Assembly: GCA_963778025.1 (NCBI GenBank)
Contig: CAVZTA010000001.1
Coordinates: 62,001-126,000, forward strand
Length of the DNA: 64,000 nucleotides
Source: CAVZTA01 sp963778025
Lineage (GTDB): Bacteria; Chloroflexota; Limnocylindria; Limnocylindrales; CSP1-4
Direction of reading: 5' to 3'
The translations under genes were made by a program, and so were the position numbers. Positions 18,103 through 28,000 of this stretch are shown here, in pieces. Positions within the stretch are counted from its first letter, which is position 1; every line of letters begins with the position of its first letter. The notes below the pieces were generated by a model. The model did not search any database. It saw only the letters and a program-made list of their open reading frames with translations, and was not told the DNA's origin.

Positions 18103-18435
18103 ATGCCGCCCCAGGCCTTCGCCCTCGTCGGGCTGTTCACCGTGCTGTCGGTCCTCCTGGGGCTGGCCGCATGGTGGATCGCGCAGCGGCCGCCGCTCGA
18201 TGGCCCGACCCGGCTTGCCGGTGCCATCCTGCCGAGCGTGGCCGCGTTCGGCGCGTTCTACCTCATCGGTCATCGCGCCGGGATCTCGCTCGGGCCCGAG
18301 ATCGGGCTGTTCGGGTTCCAGGTCGCCCTCGTGGGCGACGTCCTGCTCGCGGCCATCGCCGCGACCGTCGCGGCGCTCGGGCAGGCGGCGGGGCGCCGGC
18401 GAGCGCGCGCCGGGGGGAGCGACTCCCGACCCTAA
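18103..18435 (+). CDS. Small integral membrane protein
   Basis: A 110-residue hydrophobic protein with three predicted membrane helices (about residues 5-27, 38-57 and 68-93) and a basic Arg-rich tail. No named family is recognised. It is divergent from the XRE gene and convergent with the next membrane protein gene, overlapping its stop by four bases. Confidence 0.55.
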   Translation: MPPQAFALVGLFTVLSVLLGLAAWWIAQRPPLDGPTRLAGAILPSVAAFGAFYLIGHRAGISLGPEIGLFGFQVALVGDVLLAAIAATVAALGQAAGRRRARAGGSDSRP

Positions 18436-18917
18436 CCGGGCAGCACCGCCAGCACCGCGTCGGTCGTGACACCCAGGGCCAGGTGGCCGACCAGACCACG
18501 GAAGTGCGTCTCGGCCGGGTAGGCCCTCGGCGGCCCGGACAGGCCCAGCGCGGTATTGAGGTACTCGTCGTTGAGCGCGAACAGCACCGCACCGTAGATG
18601 AGTCCGTTGATGGACCCGACGTCGGGCAGCCGCTTCCGCAGCACCGCGTAAAGGGCGCCCGGGACGACACCCAGGGCGTAGTGCACGCCTACGATGACCA
18701 TCGGCCGCTGTGCTTCCGGGATCGAGACGCGCAGGCGCGACGACGCGAGCTCGACGAGGTTCTCGACCGAGGGCCGGCCGTTGGGCTGCGCGGCCTTCTC
18801 GGCCTCCGCGGCCGCCTTCGACTGATTGCTCACGATGCCCGTCGTGACCATGTCCATGGCCCAGGTGCCGGCGGCCCCCGCGAGCGCGCCACGAGTGAGG
18901 TCGAGCAGCATTCCCAT
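18432..18917 (-). CDS. DUF1440-like membrane protein
   Basis: A 161-residue membrane protein beginning MGMLLDLTRGALAGAAGTWAMDMV, which resembles the first helix of DUF1440/YagU-like proteins. Later segments (VIVGVHYALGVVPGALYAVL and INGLIYGAVLFALNDEYLN) are consistent with three further helices. YagU has been linked to acid response in enterobacteria, but nothing here shows function. Family placement is tentative. Confidence 0.5.
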   Translation of the reverse strand: MGMLLDLTRGALAGAAGTWAMDMVTTGIVSNQSKAAAEAEKAAQPNGRPSVENLVELASSRLRVSIPEAQRPMVIVGVHYALGVVPGALYAVLRKRLPDVGSINGLIYGAVLFALNDEYLNTALGLSGPPRAYPAETHFRGLVGHLALGVTTDAVLAVLPG

Positions 18918-18994
18918 CGGCCGACGATGTCGCGTGTGGCATCGCGGCGCGACACGACCGACGTCGCGAGACGTGCAGGCCGCGTGACGAACGG

Positions 18995-19846
18995 TCAGGC
19001 GGGTGGGCGCGCCGTCTCGGGTTCGCCGGGATCCGCCCCGGTCGCCACCGGCATCCCGCTCCGGCTCCAGTCGCTGTACGAGCCCGGATAGAGCAGGGGA
19101 TCGGGCAGGCCGGCGAGCCGCATCGCGAACGCGGTATGGCAGGCGTTGATGCCGCTGCCGCAGTGGACGACCGTCGGACGCTGCGGATCCGCGACCGCGC
19201 CGAACCGCGTCGCGAGCTCCGCGGGCTCGAGGAATCGGCCGTCCGGTCCGAGATTCCCGGTCGTCGGCAGGTTCACCGCGCTCGGGACGTGACCGGCGAC
19301 CGGGTCGATGGGCTCCGTCTCGCCCCGATACCGCTCCGGGGCCCGGACGTCGACCACCCGCAGGCCCTCGAGGCCGGCGGTGAGCGCGGCGCGGTCGATC
19401 GTCCGCGGCCACGCCGTCGCGACGTCAAGACGCGCGGGCGGGTAGGCCGGGACCTCGGTGGTCAGCTCGCCGCCGGCGGCGACCCACGCGGGAAGCCCAC
19501 CGTCGAGCAGCGCGACATCCCGATGGCCGAGCGCATCGAGCATCCACCACAGCCGCGCCGCGATCGTGCCGCCGCCCTGGTCGTAGGCCACGATCGCGTC
19601 GTCGCTGCCGAACCCGAGCGCCGCGAGCGACCGGGCGAACGCGACCGGATCCGGCAACGGATGACGACCCGGCCCCTCCGCGGCGACGAGCTCGCGGTCG
19701 ACATCGACGAAGACCGCACCCGGCAGGTGGCCGGCGTCGTACTCCTGGCGACCACGGCCCGGCTGACCCAGGAACCATCGGACATCGGCGAGGCGGAGGC
19801 GCGGGTCGGTCAGGCGGTCGCGGAGCTCCGCGGCGGTGATGAGCAC
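18995..19846 (-). CDS. sseA: Thiosulfate/3-mercaptopyruvate sulfurtransferase (two rhodanese domains)
   Basis: A 283-residue protein with two rhodanese domains. The N-terminal domain is non-catalytic (ADVRWFLGQPGRGRQEYDAGH). The C-terminal domain carries the active cysteine in VVHCGSGINACHTAF, plus a VVDVRAPERYRGE motif. The CGSG-type loop fits the mercaptopyruvate/thiosulfate sulfurtransferase group, which transfers sulfane sulfur to cyanide or thiols. GTG at 19846 gives the standard start VLITAAELRDRL. It is divergent from a lipoprotein gene. Substrate preference cannot be settled from sequence. Confidence 0.85.
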   Translation of the reverse strand: MLITAAELRDRLTDPRLRLADVRWFLGQPGRGRQEYDAGHLPGAVFVDVDRELVAAEGPGRHPLPDPVAFARSLAALGFGSDDAIVAYDQGGGTIAARLWWMLDALGHRDVALLDGGLPAWVAAGGELTTEVPAYPPARLDVATAWPRTIDRAALTAGLEGLRVVDVRAPERYRGETEPIDPVAGHVPSAVNLPTTGNLGPDGRFLEPAELATRFGAVADPQRPTVVHCGSGINACHTAFAMRLAGLPDPLLYPGSYSDWSRSGMPVATGADPGEPETARPPA

Positions 19847-19933
19847 GGGCCGGAGGATACGGCTTCTGCCGAAACCGCCGTCGCCCGGTCGTCGTACCCC
19901 TCCCGTCAGTGTCAGTACGTTCCGAGGGACGAC

Positions 19934-20500
19934 ATGTTGCGACCCGCCGCCCGAACCGCCTCCATCGTGATGACCACCCTGCTCATCGCCGCCTGCTCGT
20001 CGGGCGGAGGGAGCGGGACGACCGCGCCATCGGCTTCCAGCGCGCCGAGCGCGGCCGCATCGAGCGCCGCACCATCGAGCGCCGCACCGAGTGGCTCCGC
20101 CGCGGCCAGCGGCTCTCCTGCGGCCAGTGGCTCCGCCGCCGCCGGCGGCGACGAATACGAGATCAAGACGGCGACGGCCGCCGGCATCACCGGCTCGTTC
20201 CTGACCGGGGCGGACGGCAAGACGCTGTACATCTTCAAGAAGGACACGCAGGGCGACGGCAAGAGCACCTGCAACGGCGATTGCGCCGCGTCGTGGCCGC
20301 CGTTCAGCGTCGACGCCGGGGAGCAGGCCACGGCCGGCGACGGCGTGACGGCCACCAAGATCTCCACCGTCACGCGCGACGACGGCTCGATGCAGGTCGC
20401 GTACGACGGCTGGCCGCTCTACTACTACGCCCCCGATCAGAAGGCCGGCGACGTGCTCGGCCAGGGCAAGGGCGGCGTCTGGTTCGTCGCCACACCGTAG
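19934..20500 (+). CDS. COG4315-type lipoprotein
   Basis: A 188-residue lipoprotein. The signal peptide ends in a lipobox IAAC, followed by a Ser/Ala/Gly-rich linker to about residue 72. The C-terminal domain has two related repeats (GADGKTLYIFKKDTQGDGKSTCNGDC and a second block with MQVAYDGWPLYYYAPDQKAGDVLGQG; only motif ends matter), the pattern of COG4315 secreted-repeat lipoproteins. The pair of Cys residues near 110 could form a disulfide. Function is unknown across the family. A strong hairpin follows the stop. Confidence 0.8.
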   Translation: MLRPAARTASIVMTTLLIAACSSGGGSGTTAPSASSAPSAAASSAAPSSAAPSGSAAASGSPAASGSAAAGGDEYEIKTATAAGITGSFLTGADGKTLYIFKKDTQGDGKSTCNGDCAASWPPFSVDAGEQATAGDGVTATKISTVTRDDGSMQVAYDGWPLYYYAPDQKAGDVLGQGKGGVWFVATP

Positions 20501-20536
20501 GCTCGCCAGAGGCGCTTCGACGCCCCCTCCTCGCAC

Positions 20537-20565
20537 GACGGCCGGCGGGTCTCCCGCCGGCCGTC
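20537..20565 (+). terminator. 13-bp hairpin after lipoprotein gene
   Basis: A perfect 13-bp stem (20537-20549 with 20553-20565) with a TCT loop lies 36 bases after the lipoprotein stop and upstream of tRNA-Asn. There is no U tract, as is common in high-GC genomes. Confidence 0.6.
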
Positions 20566-20623
20566 TGCTATCCTCCGCACCCGCGGCGCGCCCCCGCCGC
20601 CGACCGTCCCCGACGGTCTTCGC

Positions 20624-20698
20624 TCCGGCGTAGCTCAGTGGTAGAGCGGGTGACTGTTAATCACTTGGTCGTAGGTTCGAATCCTACCGCCGGAGCCA
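20624..20698 (+). tRNA. tRNA-Asn (anticodon GTT)
   Basis: A full cloverleaf is visible. The acceptor stem is TCCGGCG with CGCCGGA, the D stem is GCTC/GAGC, and the anticodon loop is CTGTTAA with GTT at 20656-20658. The T arm contains GGTTCGAATCC. Discriminator G and an encoded CCA end the gene. It reads asparagine codons AAC and AAU. Confidence 0.95.
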
Positions 20699-20785
20699 CT
20701 CCCTCTCCCGATCTCGACCGGGACTCCAGGACCAGCTTCGTCGTGATCCGTTGGGGCCGAGCCCCGCGCGACGCGGCGCCTGCCG

Positions 20786-21982
20786 TCACGCCGGACCGGT
20801 GTCCTCGAAGCGGAGCTCGATGAACGGCTGCACGGGTTCGTCACGCGTCGAGAAGACCCGGGCGCGCCGGAGGAGCTCCTTGAACGTCGCCTCGTCCGGG
20901 ACGCCGCGATAGGTCTTCGGGAACGTCGAGACGGCCGCGCGAGCTGACGGGGACTCGCCCGCGGCAGGGAGCGGGAGCACCTGCTCGAGGATCTCGTCCG
21001 GCGGCATCCCGGTGTGGCTGCCGTGGTGGCTGATCTTCAGGAAATGGACCGGTTTCATCTGCTCGGGCACGCGCGAGGCCATCGTTCGCCAACTGCGCTT
21101 CTCGGCGTCGCCGGTGAACAGCAGTCGCCAGCCATGCCACTCCAGCAGCAGCACGACGGATGTGTTGTTCGCGGCCCGATCGATCTCGAACAGCGTGGAT
21201 GCCGCCCCGTGGCGGACGTCGAGCAGGTTGTAGAAGGCGCCGGCGTCCACCCCCCGCGGTGGCGCCGACGGGGCTGTCGCGGAGGCGATCCCGTCGAGGT
21301 CGTCGAAGTCCTCGATCCCGAGCTTGGACAACCCGGACGCGAACCCCTTGAACCTGCCGTAGTAGTCCGCGGTGTCGTCCTCGGGGGCGAGGATCGTGAA
21401 CGTCCCCGGGCCGGGCCACAACGCCTGGACGTCGGTGCTGCGATCGACGTAGTGGAGGTCGCCCGGCTCGGTCAGCTCGGTGCGCAGGAAGTCGATGCAA
21501 TCGCCGGTGTCCTTCGGGTCGTTCACCCGAAGCAGCCCGCTCACGTAGGGTGAGGCGGCCTGCGTCGCCGTCAGCCGAGCACGCGCCATCCGGAGCGCCG
21601 CGAGCGCGGCGATCTTCTGCTGCCTGGCGTCGGGATGTGCATCGCCCGTGTAGTACTCCGGGTCGGCCGAGCCGGTGAGCCACGCCTGCCTGGCCCGGAT
21701 CCGCTTGTCGAACACCTTCGCCGCGTAGAACAGCCCCTGCACGTGGTCGAGGTGCTCGTGGGTCATCACGTAGAGGTCCAGCGGCCTGCCACCGAGGCGC
21801 GCGAGCAGGTCGTCGATGACCGGCTCCAGGACCTCGTCCCGGCCGCCGTCGGTGCCGAGCGAGTTGCCGAAGTCGAACAGGACCGTGCGCTCGATGGGCT
21901 CGCCGTTCTCGGTATCCGGGATCGTGACCAGGATGGCGTCGCCGAAGCGGACGTCGTAGAGGCGGATGACCAGATCGCTCAT
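20786..21982 (-). CDS. MBL-fold hydrolase, ComEC/Rec2 C-terminal-like
   Basis: A 398-residue stand-alone metallo-beta-lactamase-fold protein. The HxHxDH-type metal motif is THEHLDHVQG (about residue 75). A second metal region is LLFTGDAEKRSW and a third is ISHHGSHTGMP, the last typical of the DNA-processing ComEC/Rec2 hydrolase branch. No membrane segment is seen. The ATG at 21982 overlaps the stop of the metallopeptidase gene (ATGA). Nucleic acid or another phosphodiester could be the substrate. It is last in a tightly coupled three-gene operon; see findings. Confidence 0.8.
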   Translation of the reverse strand: MSDLVIRLYDVRFGDAILVTIPDTENGEPIERTVLFDFGNSLGTDGGRDEVLEPVIDDLLARLGGRPLDLYVMTHEHLDHVQGLFYAAKVFDKRIRARQAWLTGSADPEYYTGDAHPDARQQKIAALAALRMARARLTATQAASPYVSGLLRVNDPKDTGDCIDFLRTELTEPGDLHYVDRSTDVQALWPGPGTFTILAPEDDTADYYGRFKGFASGLSKLGIEDFDDLDGIASATAPSAPPRGVDAGAFYNLLDVRHGAASTLFEIDRAANNTSVVLLLEWHGWRLLFTGDAEKRSWRTMASRVPEQMKPVHFLKISHHGSHTGMPPDEILEQVLPLPAAGESPSARAAVSTFPKTYRGVPDEATFKELLRRARVFSTRDEPVQPFIELRFEDTGPA

Positions 21983-23724
21983 CCGTCGAGCTCCCGCGCG
22001 ACATGCAGGAGGCGCGCGGTCTGCTTGACGCGCAGGATCCCGTTGGTGTCGACGGCGTCGATGCCCGTCACGGCGCCCCCGCCATGCGCCGTGACGTCGG
22101 GCGGCGTGATCTCCACGATGCCGCGACCGACGAGGTCCTCGAGCATCCGGTCCCGGTTCGACCGCCGCCGGTCGAAGTCGAGCGGGCCGCTGCCGCGCCC
22201 GGATCTTCCTGGCGTGCCAGTCGATGACGAGGGTCGTTCCGGTCTGGACCCGGCGCTTCGCCGGCTCGATCCCCGGCGGGTTGTCCTCGACGTGACTCCA
22301 GCGGACCTTGAACAGCAGCTCGCGGAACGGCTCGCCCGCCTCGTCGTCGGGCGCCTCCCCGCCCTCGGCCGGCGGATGTGCCCCGCGTCTCGCGGTGTTC
22401 TCCGGGTCCACGGACCGCCCGTCGACGACGACGCGCTTGAGGACCTCGAACTCCACCTCTTCGGGGATGCCAAGCAGCTGGCGGTTGTCGTCCGCGAACT
22501 TGTAGGCGACCCAGTCGCTGCTGACGAGCCCCTGGAGGTCGACGCGCGCCACGGCCGGGTCGTCGATGTTCGTCTGGACCTGCAGGTCCGCCTCGTTCCC
22601 CACGATGCGCCGCTCGGCGAACTTCCGACGGAGCTTCCGGCCCCATTGCCGGTCGCCCGGTGACGCCTCGTCCGCAGCAAGGATCGCGCGCCCGAAGTCC
22701 GCGAAGGTCACCTCGCCCGGCGGCAGGTAGTCGAGGCCGCGAAGGACGATCCGCCTGAAGAGCCCGGCGGCGACCGCGAGGGCGAGGCCGGACGCCTTGA
22801 GCTCGTCGCCACCGAAGCGCTCAGCGGCGTACCGGGCCCGGAAGTGCTCGTGCATCTCGATCATCAGCTCGTAGAGCACGCCGCTGATGACCTGGCTGAG
22901 CGCATGAGGCTCTGGATCCTCCCGGTCAGGGTCGACCGGAAGCTTCTCGTCGTTGCACAGGTTGCGCAGGTAGCCGGGCTTGGGGCCGCGGGCGATCGCG
23001 TCGCCGAATTGCTCGCCGATGGAGCTGAACGCATTCGACTCGTCGATCCGGCCGTGGGTCTCGTTCAGGATCGCCTCTCGCAGCGGTCCGCTGTCGAAGG
23101 CGAGCAGCATCGCGGTCAGGTCGGCGATGCCTTCGTGGAGCGCGAGCGACTGCGGGTCGAGCGCGTCGTAGAGGTCCGGATCGATGCCGTCGATGATCGC
23201 GTGCCCCGTCTCGTGGGCGACGATGTCGCGCGACAGGCTCGTGTGGATCGTCTTGCCGTCGACCTCGAACGAGAAGAACTGGAGGCTGTGCGAGTCCCGT
23301 TCGTAGTAGGCGTTCTCCATCCACCCGGCGCGCGGGACCACGAGCAGCTGCGGCGCACCGAAGCCCCATGCGATCTCGCGTCCGAGCGTGCGCTTCTCCT
23401 CGAACAGCTTGATCGTCCGCCACACGGTCGCGAACGTGCTGACCGCGATGAACGCGCGCGACTCGATGTCGTCACGGTCCACGTCGTACCGGCCCCGCTT
23501 CCGGCGGCGTCCGGCGGCAGGAACGTCACCGGCGGCTGGAGCTCCTCGGTGTCGGGGTCGAGGTCGACGATCGCGACTCGCGGCGTGATCGGCCCGTCGA
23601 GGACGTGCTCCTGCTCCAGCCCCCGCCAGCCCTCGACCAGCCGTCCCACCGCGGTCTGGGCCAGGACGGGGTCCTGGATCATCATCGGCAGCTCGGTGGG
23701 GATCGTCACCGTCGTTGCCGTCAC
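21979..23724 (-). CDS. Zinc metallopeptidase (HExxH-type), frameshifted
   Basis: A protein of about 581 residues with a gluzincin-like centre: IVAHETGHAIIDGIDPDLYD (HExxH) followed by ALHEGIADLTAMLLAFD, which could supply the third zinc ligand. The sequence around it resembles M4/M36-type peptidases, but there is no signal peptide, so it appears cytosolic. The C-terminal 200 residues carry no recognised domain. Two indels break the frame: near 23505 (one base missing or two extra) and near 22200 (one extra G in CCGGGCG). GTG at 23724 overlaps the upstream hydrolase stop (GTGA) and the stop overlaps the MBL gene. Confidence 0.7.
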
Positions 23725-24708
23725 CCTGCGGCCGCGGCGATCGCACGCGCGATCAGCGGGATCTCGAGGTAGCCCGTCAGGTCGTGGTTGTTGCGCGCCT
23801 GGTTGTTGACCAGCTCGTCGCGGGCGACGTCCTTCGGCACGAACTCGTCGCGCAGCGTGTGCTCGATGGCGACGGGGTCGAACGGATCCGAGTAGTTGGA
23901 CCACGCCGTGAGCTGCGACGGGACGGGGTTCGGCTTGCCGGCACGGTCGCGGAGTCAGCCCCTGGACGTTGCCGGAGCCGAGCGGACAGCCCAGCGTGAA
24001 CAGGATGTCCAGCTCGAGGCCGGCGAGCTCGGGCGTCGTCGTGAGGACGTCGTAGGTGATGATCGTCCCCAGGCTGTGGGCGACGACGATCCGCGGCGCC
24101 GGCGTGGCGAGCAACGCCTTCCTCACTGGCGCGCGCATGGCCTCCTTGAACGGGCCGTAGAGGTAGTCGATCACGTCGCTCGCGAACTTCCCGACCACGA
24201 AGCGGAAGATCGGATCCGGGAAGCTGATGTTCAGCGCCGTGCCACGACGGCGGGGTCGCGGCGAGCGGTTCGCGATGCGGTCCGCCTCCTGGTAGAGCTC
24301 CTCCACCAGGGATCTGGCATCCGCAAGGTCGGCGGCTGATACCTGCGCTGTCGCGGCAGCTGCGGGCGCGGCTGCCCCGCGCCGAGTCGGGGGAGCGACG
24401 AGCGTGGCGGCCACGATCGCCTCAGCGGCCGCATCGGGCGTGATCTCCGGTTCCATGGTGCTGCGGATCGCCCTGACTCGCCGCCCGCGGCTCGCTCGAG
24501 CGGGCGCGGCAGCGGTCCCACCCCCGGACGCGGCCGGCCATCTGACGTTGGCGTAGTAGCCGACCCGTGTCGAGGGCATGCTCTTGCCGAAGATCAGCGC
24601 ATCGAGCTCACGCTTGAAGTCGGCGACAGGCGCCTGGGGACCGGCGCCGTGGACGTAGACCAGCGGCAGGGATGCCACGAGCGGGCCTTCAGCCGACATT
24701 CGGCTCAT
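23721..24708 (-). CDS. Alpha/beta-hydrolase-like protein, frameshifted
   Basis: A protein of about 328 residues with an alpha/beta-hydrolase plan. The oxyanion-loop region is LPLVYVHGAGPQ near the N-terminus and the nucleophile elbow is VVAHSLGTIITYDVL (GxSxG-like AHSLG). A variable helical insert rich in Ala lies between. One extra base near 23958 shifts the frame; the corrected C-terminus reads AGKPNPVPSQ onward and ends in AIAAAAG. Start at 24708 or 24699 is not resolved. It is first in the operon with the peptidase and MBL hydrolase. Lipase, esterase or peptidase activity are all possible. Confidence 0.65.
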
Positions 24709-24824
24709 CGTGGTCGGTATGTGGCCGACGAGTCCGAACACAATCTATGGACCCGACGTCTCGTCCGCGTCATACCGATATCCAGCGGGCCGGTCGGTCG
24801 CGCCGCCTGGTCCAGACTCTGACG

Positions 24825-26093
24825 ATGCGGAGCACGACGGCTTCGGCGAGCGCACCGGTCCGGCTGGGGCTGCGCGAGAACCTCGGCCAGTTCGCGCTGC
24901 TCGTCGCGGTCAACGCGCTCGTCGGCGGGATGGTCGGCCAGGAGCGGACGGTCGTCCCGCTGCTCGCGACCGAGGTCTTCGGCCTGCCGGGCGTCACGGC
25001 GGCCCTGACGTTCCTCGTCGCGTTCGGGGTGACCAAGGCCGCGGCCAACCTCGTCGCGGGCGCTCTCGCCGACCGGTTCGGGCGCAAGCCCGTCCTCGTC
25101 GCCGGCTGGCTCATCGGGCTGCCGGTGCCGCTGCTCCTCATCTGGGCGCCGGCGTGGGGCTGGATCGTCCTCGCCAACGTCCTGCTCGGGCTCAACCAGG
25201 GGCTCACGTGGTCGACGACCGTGATCATGAAGATCGACCTGGTCGGCCCGCTGCGACGCGGGCTTGCGATGGGCATCAACGAGGCCGCCGGGTACGGCGC
25301 CGTCGCCGTGACCGCGCTCGTCACCGGTGCGATCGCGGAACAGGCCGGCCTCCGGCCGGGGCCGTTCCTGCTCGGGCTCGCCTATGCCGGCCTCGGGCTG
25401 TCGATCTCGGCGCTGTTCGTCCGGGAGACGAGCGGCCACGTCGCCCACGAGCAGGCGACGCGCGCCCCGGCGCGGCCGATGCCCTGGCGCGCCGTCTTCG
25501 CCCGCACGACGTTCCTCGATCCCACGCTGTCGGCGGCCAGCCAGGCGGGTCTCGTGAACAACCTCAACGACGGGATGGCGTGGGGGCTCCTGCCGCTGTA
25601 CTTCACGGCGGCCGGGCTGTCGGTCGGCGAGGTCGGCGTGCTCGCCGGCGTCTACCCGGCCGTCTGGGCGATCGCCCAGATCGGGACCGGCGCCTGGTCG
25701 GACCGGGTGGGCCGGAAGCCCCTGATCGTCGCCGGGATGCTGCTCCAGGCGGCGGCGATCGCGGCGATGGCGCTGGGGTCGACGATGGCGGTGTGGCTCG
25801 TCGCAGCCGCTGTGCTGGGACTGGGCACGGCGCTCGTCTACCCGACGCTCCTGGCCGCGATCGCCGACGTCGCCGAGCCCTCGTGGCGGGGCTCCGCGGT
25901 GGGCGTCTACCGGCTGTGGCGCGATCTCGGGTTCGCCGCGGGCGCGATCATGGCCGGCGTGATCGCGGATGCGGCCGGATTCACCAGCGCGATCTGGGCC
26001 GTCGCACTGGTCACCGCCGCGTCCGGGCTCGTGGTCGCGGTGCGGATGCGCGAGCCACTCAAGACGGTCGACAGAGGTCGGCGTTCACCCTGA
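24825..26093 (+). CDS. MFS transporter (12 helices)
   Basis: A 422-residue MFS permease. The loop after helix 2 has GALADRFGRKPVLVAG and the symmetric loop after helix 8 has GAWSDRVGRKPLIVAG, both canonical A motifs. The LGLNQGLTWSTTVIMKIDL region is distinctive of a group of putative efflux permeases. ATG at 24825 follows an open but non-conserved lead. It is divergent from the hydrolase operon and overlaps the convergent GH3 gene by nine bases. The substrate is unknown. Confidence 0.85.
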   Translation: MRSTTASASAPVRLGLRENLGQFALLVAVNALVGGMVGQERTVVPLLATEVFGLPGVTAALTFLVAFGVTKAAANLVAGALADRFGRKPVLVAGWLIGLPVPLLLIWAPAWGWIVLANVLLGLNQGLTWSTTVIMKIDLVGPLRRGLAMGINEAAGYGAVAVTALVTGAIAEQAGLRPGPFLLGLAYAGLGLSISALFVRETSGHVAHEQATRAPARPMPWRAVFARTTFLDPTLSAASQAGLVNNLNDGMAWGLLPLYFTAAGLSVGEVGVLAGVYPAVWAIAQIGTGAWSDRVGRKPLIVAGMLLQAAAIAAMALGSTMAVWLVAAAVLGLGTALVYPTLLAAIADVAEPSWRGSAVGVYRLWRDLGFAAGAIMAGVIADAAGFTSAIWAVALVTAASGLVVAVRMREPLKTVDRGRRSP

Positions 26094-27876
26094 GATGGCG
26101 AGCAGCCGGACGAAGGCGTCGACGTCGACCCGCGCGTGGCCGGCGGTGCCGACGACCACGATCCGGAGCGTGTGGCTGCCGTTCGCGGACCAGCGCTGGA
26201 CGTACGCCACGCGCCGCGCCTGGTATGTCGACGCGTGCAGGTCGATCGTGTGCACGTACGCGCCATCGACGTACACCTTCGCCTGGCCTCGATCGGGCCC
26301 GCGCGCGGCGACCCAGCCGACCGCGAACCCGGTGACGGTGAGCGTGGCGCTGGCGCCGGCGGCCGTGGATGCGGCCTCGCTCCGGCCGGACGCGTACCGG
26401 TCGGCGAGGGTGTGCCACGTCCCGGCGAAGCGGACGTGGCCGTCCGACTGCTGCGTCAGCAGTGGCTCGAACGTCGGCCCGTACGCCCAGCCGGCGGGAT
26501 TGCCCGGCCCCATCGATCTCGTGGACGGCGTAGCGGTCGCGGGCGCCGAAGCCCAGCGACTGCTCCGTGGCCCGGGTCCCGGCAGCGATGTCCGGCTGCA
26601 CGCTCCATGCCCCGTCGTCGCGACGTCGTTCGAGCGTCGTGGCCGAGATCGCGCACGGGTCCGACGCCGACCAGGCCGTGTGGACCAGCGCCGTCGACGT
26701 CCCGAGCACGGCTCCGGCGACGAACGTCGACACCGGTGCCGTGACCGCGGGCGGGGTCGTGTCGGCAGGCGGGTCGACGAGGCGGGCCTTGAGGGCCCGG
26801 ATCCGCGCGTCCGACGCTTCGAGGGTCGTCCGCGGGATCGTCCCGGCCGACGCCGCGGACACGAGGCTCGCGAACGTCGATGCGGTCGACGCTTCCGACC
26901 CGGTCAGCAGCAGCATGTCGGTGCCGGCCGCCGCGGCGCGGATGGCGAGCGAGGTCGCCGAGACGCCCCGGGAGGCGGCCGTCCCGTCCAGGGAGTCCGT
27001 GATGGTCACGCCGGTGAAGCCGAGCGTGCCTCGCAGCAGGTCCGTGCCGACCGCGTGCGACCACCCGGCGGCACTCGACCGGTCGTAGGCCGTGTAGGTC
27101 GCGTTCGAGAGCATGACGAGCGGCACGCCGTGGCCGATCGCGCGCTGGTACGGCAGCAGCCCGGGAGCGAGCGCCGCCTTCGACGCGGTGATCGTGACGG
27201 CGGTGTCGTCCGTGTTGCGGGTCGCGAAGCCCAGCCCCGGAAAGTGCTTCATCGCCGGGTCGACATGCGCGTCCTCGAGCCCCGACGCGAACGCATCGGC
27301 GAGCGTCGCCGTCACCGAGGCACTGGACGACCACGTCCGGCCCTGCCGCTCGAGGAACGAGCTCGACGAGGCGGGCACGTCGGCGACCGGGGCGAGGTCG
27401 GTGTCGATGCCCGCGCACGCCAGCGCGACGCCCGTGGCGGCTCCCTGCTGGCGAGCCGTCGAGGCGCTGCCGCGCGCACCCAGCTGGGGCGGTGACAACG
27501 TCGGGGGCGCCCACGGCACGCGGCGCACCGAGCCGCCCTCCTGGTCGGTGGCGATGAGCGGCGGCGGCTGACCGCCGGTGGCGGCCGCGTGCCGCAACGC
27601 GGTGGTGAGCGCCCGGACCTGGGCGGCCGAGACGATGTTCGACCCGAACAGGATCACGCCGCCCACCTCGCCGCGCTCGACCCGCCCGAGGAGCCCTGCG
27701 TCGGGCATCGTCCCGGACATCGCGACCATCAGCTTCTGGCCGACCAGCGCTCCGAGGCTCGGGTCGGCCGCGGCTGCGGTGGCCGCGGCGACCGATGTCG
27801 GCGTGCGCAGCAGCACTCCGGCGACCAGGATCGTGACGAGCAGCGCGACGACACGGGTGGCGAGACGCACGGCCAA
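26085..27876 (-). CDS. Secreted GH3 beta-N-acetylhexosaminidase-like enzyme, frameshifted
   Basis: A secreted glycoside hydrolase family 3 protein of about 596 residues. A signal peptide (residues 1-30) precedes the catalytic barrel, which has GGVILFGSNI, LIATDQEGGSVRRV, DLAPVADVP, the KHFPGLGF motif and TDSLDG with the nucleophilic Asp. The KHFPG(L/H) pattern fits NagZ-like enzymes acting on N-acetylglucosaminides. A C-terminal beta-sandwich of about 200 residues follows and may bind carbohydrate. One extra G near 26509 (in GGGGCCGGGC) separates it from the catalytic part. Extracellular peptidoglycan or chitin-fragment hydrolysis is likely. Confidence 0.85.
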
Positions 27877-28000
27877 TCCTGCGCCTGATCGCGGAACTCG
27901 TCATGGCGTGTCGTCGCGCGATCTGCACCGACGTCGCCGAGCCATCGGCCGGCCGTCCACCTAGACTGCGCGTCGAGGGAGCCGCTGGGAGACGCGAGGG

